Assembly: GCA_012512055.1 (NCBI GenBank)
Contig: JAAZEW010000011.1
Location: 1 to 5,530, forward strand
Length of the DNA: 5,530 nucleotides
Reading direction: 5' to 3'
Origin: Bacillota bacterium
Lineage (GTDB): Bacteria > Bacillota_G > SHA-98 > UBA4971
Positions within the stretch are counted from its first letter, which is position 1. Every line of letters starts with the position of its first letter. Below the pieces are notes generated by a model. It ran no database searches. It saw only the letters and a program-made list of their open reading frames with translations, and was not told where the DNA came from. The position numbers and the translations under genes are program-made. Positions 1 through 4,475 of the stretch are shown one piece after another.

Positions 1-290
1 AAGATACACTCGTTGACAGACTCCTCACGAATTGCTCCCAGGTCGTTATAGGTAAAATCAGCAACAAAGGACCCAAGCCCCGGCCTGGTCACAATGATCC
101 CCTCATTTTCCAGCTCAGAGTATGCCCGCTTTGTCGTGATCACGCTGGTCATAGCCTCCTCTGCCAAGTGCCTAATAGAAGGCAAAGGAGTTCCGGGCGG
201 GAGTTCTCCGGAAAGGATCTTCTCCTTTATCTGGTCGACTATTTGCCTGTAGAGAGGCACAGGATTACTGTAAGATAAGTGAATGTGCAT
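1..290 (-). CDS. GntR-family (YtrA subfamily) transcriptional regulator, 3' end beyond window
   Basis: DNA-binding transcriptional repressor; the first 96 residues are visible and the gene runs off the left edge. The protein begins MHIHLSYSNPVPLYRQIVDQ and continues with the typical GntR winged helix-turn-helix: an amphipathic helix (IKEKILSGEL, residues 21-30), the PPGTPLPSIRHLAEE turn (31-45), a recognition helix around TTKRAYSELENEGII (52-66) and the wing GLGSFVAD (71-78). The TTKRAYxELE motif and the start a few residues before PxYxQI fit the YtrA subfamily. Known members are short repressors, often the first gene of an ABC-transporter operon, and usually sense cell-envelope or antibiotic stress. 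The C-terminal effector part and any transporter lie outside the window. The ATG at 290 follows a GGTGA ribosome-binding-like sequence and a strong promoter. Family assignment is secure; the ligand and targets are unknown. Confidence 0.93.
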   Translation of the reverse strand, partial: MHIHLSYSNPVPLYRQIVDQIKEKILSGELPPGTPLPSIRHLAEEAMTSVITTKRAYSELENEGIIVTRPGLGSFVADFTYNDLGAIREESVNECI

Positions 291-294
291 AGAT

Positions 295-299
295 TCACC
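295..299 (-). promoter_or_regulatory. ribosome binding site of gntR
   Basis: GGTGA on the minus strand lies 4 nt before the ATG at 290. It is modest in strength but correctly placed, and it supports this start because no other start codon lies between it and the conserved PxYxQI motif. Confidence 0.5.
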
Positions 300-301
300 A
301 C

Positions 302-328
302 TACTGTATATATAGTCTATACACAGTA
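302..328 (-). promoter_or_regulatory. palindromic operator, probable autoregulatory GntR site
   Basis: A 27-bp imperfect palindrome has arms TACTGTATA and, on the right, TATACACAGTA. Eleven of the 13 base pairs around the central base match, the mismatches being at the sixth and eleventh positions of the inner 25 bp. It overlaps the -10 hexamer and the presumed start site of the gntR promoter, where a bound repressor would block RNA polymerase. YtrA-type regulators commonly repress their own operon through AT-rich dyads of this sort. That this protein binds this site is inference. Confidence 0.65.
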
Positions 329-353
329 TAAACATAATTAGGGACGGTGTCAA
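325..353 (-). promoter_or_regulatory. sigma-A-type promoter of the gntR gene
   Basis: On the minus strand, a perfect -35 TTGACA (plus positions 348-353) is followed after exactly 17 bp by the -10 TATACT (325-330), one base from consensus. Transcription should start near 317-319, giving a leader of about 28 nt before the ATG at 290. It is the strongest promoter visible in the window. Confidence 0.85.
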
Positions 354-358
354 TAGTT

Positions 359-378
359 TTTTGCTGCCTTTTGCTGCC
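359..378. repeat. 10-bp tandem duplication
   Basis: TTTTGCTGCC occurs twice head to tail, followed by a partial third start (TTT at 379-381). It lies upstream of the gntR promoter, between it and the palindrome array. No function is evident; it is probably a slippage product. Confidence 0.6.
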
Positions 379-901
379 TTTGGTGTAGATAGTTCTTTGC
401 TACACTGCTGTCGGTATGTGATCATGACACGTCTTTCAATCACGCACTCGGTTTCGCGCGTATACTCGGGCCTGCTTGAAGAAGCCTGATCCAGAATCAA
501 TCACTGATTCCAAGGACGTGTTCGAGAATAGTGCACGTTGATGTGGTAACCCTAAGGGTCCCTGGTGTGTTCGGTTTTTGATCACACATTGCAGGACCGT
601 GTTCGAGAATAGTACACGGTTTTTAGAAAGTCCCCGGCGACGGCGGAAGGCCATGCCACATTTTGGAGAATTGCCTAAAAAAGCTTGAATCCCCCGGGCG
701 AGGTGATCGAATTTCGCACACCCCGACCCTAATCTGTGTTCGAAAGTAGTACACGTCCTTCCTGAAAACTCCTGGGGTGTCCGGTTTTCGATCACGGATT
801 CCAAAACCGTGTTCGAAAACAGTACACGGTTCTCCAAACGTGTGTTCGGCTTTCGAACACATGCCGTCAGAACTCGCTCAATATCAGCGTCATTTAGGTT
901 C

Positions 902-922
902 TGTGTTCGAAGATCGAACACA
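902..922. repeat. best symmetric palindrome of the array (subtype B)
   Basis: A perfect 9-bp inverted repeat, TGTGTTCGA and TCGAACACA, is separated by AGA. The copy at 841-861 is nearly as good, with 8-bp perfect arms TGTGTTCG and CGAACACA around GCTTT. These two copies give the clearest view of the underlying dyad. Confidence 0.9.
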
Positions 923-933
923 AAACCCGGAAG

Positions 934-1059
934 GCGTGCTTGAAAATAGTACACGGCTTCAGGAAAACAACCGATTTAGAGGTCCCCTCCGGCTTATTCC
1001 AGAAAGCGTGTTCGAAAATAGCACACGCTTTCCAAGAGCGTGTGCGAAAATCGAGCACC
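934..1059 (+). repeat. segmental duplication, copy 1 (partner 1239-1364)
   Basis: This 126-bp block aligns without gaps to 1239-1364 at an offset of exactly 305 bp, with roughly 75-80% identity counted by eye. It carries three palindromes (A, A, B) and a shared 16-nt stretch CCTCCGGCTTATTCC(A/T) between the first two. The array grew at least partly by duplication of multi-palindrome blocks. Confidence 0.8.
1002..1032. repeat. longest-armed palindrome of the array (subtype A)
   Basis: Arms GAAAGCGTGT and ACACGCTTTC pair perfectly over 10 bp around an 11-nt centre (TCGAAAATAGC). Other A copies have ACCGTGT with ACACGGT at the same place, so the outer arm bases differ but stay complementary. 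Confidence 0.9.
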
Positions 1060-1238
1060 CGGCGAGATGAGTGTTCGAAAACCTTACAGCAAGCTCGGTT
1101 AGGGTGATAGAATTTCTTTCACGCTCAGATTTGCTTGAGAAACCGTGTTCGAGAATAGGACACGGTTATCGGAACCGGCGTTCGAATTTCGAGCAGTCAT
1201 CATTAGAAGTCGCTTAATCTGTAGAGTCATTCGGGGTT

Positions 1239-1364
1239 TGGTGCTCGAAAATGGAACACGGTTCCCAGAAAATAGTCGATTTCTAGGCACCCTCCGGCTT
1301 ATTCCTGAAAGTGTGTTCGAAAATAGTACATGCCTTCCAATGACGTGTTCGACAATCGAGCACC
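1239..1364 (+). repeat. segmental duplication, copy 2 (partner 934-1059)
   Basis: Second copy of the block at 934-1059. Both A palindromes here have decayed symmetry: the first has GTGCTCG with GGAACAC, and the second ends ACAT instead of ACAC. The B palindrome at 1345-1363 is well kept. The differences suggest an old duplication. Confidence 0.8.
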
Positions 1365-1387
1365 TCTGGGAAGTTGAGGCTCCCAGA
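1365..1387. repeat. 7-bp perfect hairpin at the end of the array
   Basis: TCTGGGA and TCCCAGA flank a 9-nt loop (AGTTGAGGC), starting two bases after the last palindrome core. There is no T-tract on either strand, so it is not a convincing intrinsic terminator. It does not belong to the 19-bp family. Confidence 0.55.
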
Positions 1388-1446
1388 CCCGAGGACATCA
1401 GCAAAGTGGCCGTCAGCTTGCTGTTATCGACTAAGTGGACTTGATG

Positions 1447-1554
1447 GAGACCGTTGGACTTCTCCAGTAATCGCCAGTTACGCCGAAGACGTCGGCCAGC
1501 TTTTGCGATTCGGGTGGGCTGTGTTAACATAATATGGGAGAGAACAACGGTCTC
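1447..1554. mobile_element. MITE-like element with terminal inverted repeats and 6-bp target duplication
   Basis: A 108-bp segment begins GAGACCGTTG and ends CAACGGTCTC, a perfect 10-bp terminal inverted repeat with weaker pairing further in (CT and CCA also align on both sides). It is bracketed by identical TTGATG copies at 1441-1446 and 1555-1560, exactly abutting the repeats, as expected of a target-site duplication. It contains no transposase gene, so it would be a non-autonomous element moved in trans, or an internally deleted insertion sequence. On the minus strand all 36 codons are open and read with a basic stretch (RIAKAGRRLRRNW) that faintly recalls transposase C-termini, but no stop codon falls inside, so I do not call a pseudogene. 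The IS family is not recognised. Confidence 0.7.
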
Positions 1555-1583
1555 TTGATGAACCACCGGCATTGATCTAGTGA

Positions 1584-1845
1584 GGCTGACAGCCTGCTGC
1601 CATCGGTTGGGCAAATGGACAGCAGATCCCGATTGACCCAGCAGGTCTGAAGAAGGGCTGACGGCTGTGCAATGCAGTGACAGGGGCTAATGTGGCTGCA
1701 CATAACGGCGTCAAAGGCTGATAGATATGCATAGCGGCGAGCAGGGCAGATTGCTGTCCAATACAGCGAGATAGGCTGATATAGCCAGGCAATTCATCGA
1801 CTGGGGCTGAAACCTGGGCTGACAGCTACGCAATGCAGCGACAAG
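1584..1845 (+). repeat. degenerate 29-31-bp tandem repeat tract overlapping the GH13 3' end
   Basis: Units begin GGCTGA or close variants at 1656, 1685, 1716, 1745, 1774, 1805 (a 12-bp partial unit) and 1817, with a more decayed region from 1584. Full units are 29 or 31 bp. The approximate consensus starts GGCTGAYAGCTRTGCAATG and continues CAGCGACAGG. The best pair, 1656-1684 and 1817-1845, are nearly the same despite being the most distant full units. Unit length is not a multiple of three and no reading frame is conserved, so this is a minisatellite-like sequence and not protein coding. The last unit contains the stop codon of the GH13 gene. Confidence 0.75.
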
Positions 1846-3508
1846 GGGTTATCGCCTCGAGGGAGAAGATCCGTATTCCGTAGGGGTCCAAGGTGACTTC
1901 CCTTCCGAGAAGGCCTTGCCCGCTGATGCATACAGGTGAGATTTGGCCGTTTAGCTCCGTAAAACGATAGCCTACCTCTGCAAAATCACGAACCAACTCT
2001 TTAGGTGCGCCTACTCTGGTTTCAATCATTTCACATGTGAAGTTGAGAAGCACTACAATTCGGCAGTCCTCATACTCGCGATAGTAGGCGAGTACTGAGT
2101 CATCCCTGGCTACATTGAGAAAAGTGAGCGAACCACGCCTGAGAGCAGGAATATTATTGCGCATGTGAGAGAGCTGTCTATATAGCTCCCTCATGATATA
2201 GTCGCCGCTGTCCCACTGGATCTTGCATGGGTCGAACAAAGATACCCGCTCGTGTTTGCCAATCTCCTGGCCGTTATGAATGAGCGGTACCCCGTCCATA
2301 GTAAAGAGAAGAGCTGCCGCCACTTTCAACCCTCGCACGCCAATCCGTTCAACCGCCCGTGGCTGGTCATGGTTTTCCAAGTAGCGCATGCGCATGGATC
2401 CTACAGGGAAATTGAGCCTGTCCTCTTCTATGAGATGCCGGATTGCCCTGGCAGAGAGTGTCCCAAAAAACACTTTCTGCAATACCTGGGGAAGGTTCTC
2501 CTCATAGGTCAAATCAAAGGCGGTGGCGTTGTGGGATGGTTCGCGGGATTCAGCGAGCAAGATGGCATCAGGTTTAGCTCTTTTCAACGCTTCCCTGGCT
2601 TCACGCCAGAAATCAGTGGGCACCAGTGCGGCTACATCACACCTGTAGCCGTCTATGTCGCACTCCCTAATATAGTAGAGCATCGTGTCGATCATATAGT
2701 TGCGAAGATCCCGATTTCTATAGTCAAACCCTAAGACGTCAGTCCAGCCGAATCCGGGGGATTGAGGCCTGCCATGGGAGTCGCGCTTATACCAGTCAGC
2801 ACGGATCCTCTGGAGCCGGCAATCCACCGCGCTGTGGTTTGCGACGAAATCCATGATTACCTTCATCCCATAACCGTGGGCTGTCCTAACAAGCCTCTTC
2901 AGGTCCTCCAGCGTGCCGAGATCCGGATGAATGCTGCGATAGTCAGAGATGGCGTAAGGACTTCCCAGAGCCCCTTTCCTGCTGCACACCCCAATAGGGT
3001 GTACCGGCATGAGCCATATGCAGGTTGCGCCGAGATCACGGAGCTCGGGGATTCGCCGCCTTACAGCGTCAAGTGTCCCCTCGGCTGAAAATGCCCGGGG
3101 AAACACTTCATAGATTACCGCATCCTGCAGCCAGTCGGGACTTTCGACAGCTCTCAGCTTTCCGTAGCCTCGCGCTTGTGCAGACGGAATCGCAAGGCGG
3201 ACATCGCCATCATCCGTGACTTCCAGCGCAGAATTCACCCCTCCGAACTCATTTAGCATCATACACGGATTGGATGGGTCATGTGTCCACATGCCGTCCA
3301 CTATGAATTTGTACTGATGTACGCCTTTACTCAGGGGAATGACTGTCTCCCACACGCCACAGGGGTACTCCAGGAGTTCACACGAGCCGGTGTGCCAGTT
3401 ATTGAATTCACCTGCAATATTCACTGAGGATGCACATAAGTCAAAATAGCGAAACCTAATTCCTCCGCGGACACGTGTTGGGCTGAGTTGTTTATGGATT
3501 GCGTCCAA
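1826..3508 (-). CDS. GH13 alpha-amylase-family glycoside hydrolase with N-terminal CBM48-like domain
   Basis: Predicted cytoplasmic enzyme acting on alpha-1,4/1,6-glucans or maltodextrins; it has no signal peptide. Residues about 14-98 form a CBM48/AMPK-beta-like glycogen-binding domain (VNIAGEFNNWH, GVHQYKFIVDGMW, and Asn/Gly near 86-92). The catalytic barrel runs from about 128 to 460 and keeps all GH13 signatures: region I DFVANH (220-225), region II GYRCDVAAL with nucleophile D291 and R289, region III LLAES with acid/base E320, and region IV ENHD with N379, H380 and D381. A C-terminal beta domain ends near residue 550. The protein has 560 residues, normal for the family. The start is TTG at 3508, with GGGGAG 7 nt upstream; the nearby ATG at 3528 is out of frame. 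The last residues, TPCRCIA, come from an adjacent repeat unit. Hydrolase versus glucanotransferase specificity cannot be read from sequence. It lies 101 bp after the amidase gene. Confidence 0.93.
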   Translation of the reverse strand: MDAIHKQLSPTRVRGGIRFRYFDLCASSVNIAGEFNNWHTGSCELLEYPCGVWETVIPLSKGVHQYKFIVDGMWTHDPSNPCMMLNEFGGVNSALEVTDDGDVRLAIPSAQARGYGKLRAVESPDWLQDAVIYEVFPRAFSAEGTLDAVRRRIPELRDLGATCIWLMPVHPIGVCSRKGALGSPYAISDYRSIHPDLGTLEDLKRLVRTAHGYGMKVIMDFVANHSAVDCRLQRIRADWYKRDSHGRPQSPGFGWTDVLGFDYRNRDLRNYMIDTMLYYIRECDIDGYRCDVAALVPTDFWREAREALKRAKPDAILLAESREPSHNATAFDLTYEENLPQVLQKVFFGTLSARAIRHLIEEDRLNFPVGSMRMRYLENHDQPRAVERIGVRGLKVAAALLFTMDGVPLIHNGQEIGKHERVSLFDPCKIQWDSGDYIMRELYRQLSHMRNNIPALRRGSLTFLNVARDDSVLAYYREYEDCRIVVLLNFTCEMIETRVGAPKELVRDFAEVGYRFTELNGQISPVCISGQGLLGREVTLDPYGIRIFSLEAITPCRCIA

Positions 3509-3521
3509 TCTCCTGCTCCCC
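3509..3521 (-). promoter_or_regulatory. ribosome binding site deciding the TTG start of the GH13 gene
   Basis: On the minus strand, GGGGAG (3516-3521) sits 7 nt before TTG at 3508; a second purine run, AGGAGA (3509-3514), abuts the start and is too close to serve. Good spacing and the absence of an in-frame ATG or GTG nearby make the TTG start likely. Confidence 0.6.
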
Positions 3522-3566
3522 TTCCCATCACTCTACCTGAAGCCTCGGCTATGTAGCTGCACTTTA

Positions 3567-3572
3567 ATTATA
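3567..3572 (-). promoter_or_regulatory. possible promoter -10 element upstream of the GH13 gene
   Basis: A perfect TATAAT on the minus strand lies about 60 nt before the TTG start, in the gap after the amidase gene. No good -35 sits 16-18 bp upstream (only T-rich sequence such as TGTTTT). An imperfect hairpin just upstream (plus 3574-3597: CTGTT and AACAG ends, CTC with GAG inside, 3-nt bulge) overlaps the spacer. This could give the GH13 gene its own weak or activator-dependent promoter. Confidence 0.35.
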
Positions 3573-3609
3573 CTGTTCTCTGTAAGAGAAAAACAGGAGC
3601 ATTTTCTTC

Positions 3610-4422
3610 CTACGGCGCCACACCGAAATGATCCGCGATGCCGAGATAGATGTAGTACCCTTCGCGCCAGGTATAGCCCATGTCCTTGAGCCTTGCCTCT
3701 TCGTATGGGTTACTGATGTATGAGGCCTCTGTGAGGATTGCAGGCATAGACGTATAACGAAGTACGTAGAACCCGGCTGTCCGAGCTTGCCCGTCTCGGA
3801 GGCCGAGGCCTTCAACGACACGCCTGTGCACCTTCTCCTGCATGTCAATAGCCGTCCTGTCAGCATAGTAATACACGTAGGTCTCAGTTGCGTTATAGTC
3901 ACGGTTCAAAGACGCGTTGTGATGGACGGAAATGAATCTGTCAGCTCGCCAGTTGTTGGCTGCTGCGACTCGCTGGCCAAGACTTACATCGATATCGTCT
4001 GTGCGCGACATCATGACTTGTGCCCCGCCATATTCCCTCAGGCAATTGGCGAGGACGCGACTCACGCGGAGATTTACGTCGGCTTCGTGCACTCCGGAAG
4101 GACCCACTGCCCCGGGGTCAGGGCCTCCATGGCCGGGATCGATAAATATCTTGACACCTTCCAAGCTCCCCTTGGCCAGTGCAGGGAGGCACAGCAAGGA
4201 AGATGCACAAATCAAAGCTAGCAAGACTAGGGCAATCCGGGAGGTTGCACCACGGTATGCGGTCCGTGCGGCTGTACCACGGTATGCGGTCCGTGCGGTT
4301 GTGGAACGGTATGTAGCCTGCTTGTTTGTGGAATCGCGTGTGGTTGGTGTGGTTATGCCAGACCGTATAGACCGTGCGGTTATCCTTTTGCGCATACATC
4401 TCATGCTTCCAAAGACCCCCAT
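3610..4422 (-). CDS. exported N-acetylmuramoyl-L-alanine amidase (Amidase_3, CwlD/AmiC type)
   Basis: Zinc peptidoglycan hydrolase cutting the bond between N-acetylmuramic acid and the peptide stem, acting outside the cytoplasmic membrane. The Amidase_3 domain spans residues about 90-267 and keeps the zinc ligands H98 (IDPGHGG), E113 (HEADVNL) and H167 (SVHHNAS), plus the catalytic E232 (ILTEASYISN). It is a single-domain enzyme of CwlD-like size. A hydrophobic export segment (IALVLLALICASSLLCLPALA, 63-83) precedes a plausible signal peptidase site ALA-KG. It is preceded by an unusually long Arg/Thr-rich n-region of about 60 residues, largely encoded by 27-bp repeats. The start is uncertain: ATGs at 4422, 4404 and 4395 are in frame, only the last having a plausible site (GGAAG, 10 nt upstream). 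No in-frame start lies between the repeats and the hydrophobic core, so the extension must be translated. The gene follows the porin gene by 52 bp. Confidence 0.92.
   Translation of the reverse strand: MGVFGSMRCMRKRITARSIRSGITTPTTRDSTNKQATYRSTTARTAYRGTAARTAYRGATSRIALVLLALICASSLLCLPALAKGSLEGVKIFIDPGHGGPDPGAVGPSGVHEADVNLRVSRVLANCLREYGGAQVMMSRTDDIDVSLGQRVAAANNWRADRFISVHHNASLNRDYNATETYVYYYADRTAIDMQEKVHRRVVEGLGLRDGQARTAGFYVLRYTSMPAILTEASYISNPYEEARLKDMGYTWREGYYIYLGIADHFGVAP
4249..4383 (-). repeat. five 27-bp tandem repeats coding the amidase N-terminal extension
   Basis: Units lie at 4249-4275, 4276-4302, 4303-4329, 4330-4356 and 4357-4383. The first two differ at one base (accacggtatgcggtccgtg at the start of each), the third is recognisable, and the outer two are weakly related. 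The period is nine codons, so the frame is kept and the protein shows RTAYRGTAA, RTAYRGATS and the more distant QATYRSTTA. The unit nearest the signal peptide is the youngest copy by similarity. Confidence 0.85.
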
Positions 4423-4438
4423 TACAGTGACATAGTCA

Positions 4439-4475
4439 GATTTCGCGTCAGGAGGCTAAGTCCCGCTTCGAAATC
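4439..4475. repeat. inverted repeat at the porin stop codon
   Basis: GATTTCG (4439-4445) and CGAAATC (4469-4475) form a 7-bp inverted repeat around a 23-nt centre that holds a smaller GGA/TCC pairing. It overlaps the last base of the porin stop codon. No T-run follows on the minus strand, so it is not a standard terminator; it could be an mRNA-processing or end-protecting structure between porin and amidase. Confidence 0.4.

Larger units (their letters stand above)
486..1363 (+). repeat. array of about 19 phased 19-bp palindromes
   Basis: A 19-bp dyad, consensus roughly GTGTTCGAAAATMGWACAC, recurs through this gene-free stretch. Symmetric subtype B cores (near GTGNTCGNNNNTCGANCAC): 567-585, 703-721, 777-795, 842-860, 903-921, 1040-1058, 1104-1122, 1178-1196, 1345-1363. 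Asymmetric subtype A cores (GTGTTCGARAATAGTACAC, all in the same orientation): 518-536, 599-617, 736-754, 809-827, 936-954, 1008-1026, 1071-1089 (decayed), 1145-1163, 1241-1259, 1313-1331. A degenerate copy may lie at 486-504, and weaker ones near 425-460. Several have extended pairing arms: 7 bp each side at 596-620, 8 at 805-831 and 1141-1167, 10 at 1002-1032. Centre spacings are 31-33 bp (eleven times, counting the degenerate copy), 41, 41, 49, 61, 63, 72, 72 and 104, mostly near whole helical turns. I do not recognise the family. A multi-site protein-binding region or a REP-like hairpin family are the main possibilities. Confidence 0.85.
291..1825. other. 1.5-kb stretch without a credible gene
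   Basis: Contents in order: gntR promoter and operator (302-353), a short tandem duplication (359-378), featureless sequence to about 425, the palindrome array (about 486-1363), a small hairpin (1365-1387), the MITE-like element with its target duplications (1441-1560), and the tandem repeat tract (1584-1845). Several frames of 70-170 codons are open on both strands here, but their translations mirror the repeats and lack any recognisable domain. No tRNA, rRNA or riboswitch was recognised. Confidence 0.75.

Noticed and set aside
436..954. A 172-codon open frame on the minus strand
   Set aside because: The translation only repeats RVLFSNT and VIENRT-like strings, which are the palindromes read as codons. 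There is no domain, and the real structure is the symmetric DNA repeat.
486..1363. CRISPR array
   Set aside because: The repeats are only 19-21 bp and diverged, spacing is irregular, the intervening sequence is itself partly duplicated, and no cas gene is near.
486..1363. parS centromere or SOS-box cluster
   Set aside because: The dyad GTTCGANNNTCGAAC does not match the parS core (TTTCACGTGAAA) or the Bacillota SOS box (GAACNNNNGTTC). A different partition-like system is not excluded.
777..1444. Open frames on the plus strand (777-1070 and 1145-1444)
   Set aside because: The same palindromes read on the other strand (VFENSTR, CSKIEH). Open frames arise because the repeats seldom contain stop codons in these frames.
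1099..1614. A 171-codon minus-strand frame with a basic stretch resembling transposase C-termini
   Set aside because: It spans three unrelated repeat elements. The basic stretch is inside the 108-bp element but no stop codon ends it there, so homology to a transposase cannot be supported.
1577..1792. A 71-codon minus-strand frame in the tandem repeats
   Set aside because: Repeat units are 29 or 31 bp, so no frame is kept from unit to unit. There is no recognisable ribosome binding site or domain.
2252..3219. Plus-strand open frames antisense to the GH13 gene
   Set aside because: Shadows of a gene whose minus-strand product keeps all GH13 catalytic motifs; the antisense translations show no domain.
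3573..3597. Rho-independent terminator between the amidase and GH13 genes
   Set aside because: The stem is imperfect with a 3-nt bulge and AT-rich, and no T-tract follows it on the minus strand.
3787..4435. Plus-strand open frames antisense to the amidase gene, and a second minus-strand frame at 4118-4399
   Set aside because: The amidase frame has the intact zinc-binding motifs. The alternative frames only mirror its codons and the 27-bp repeats.
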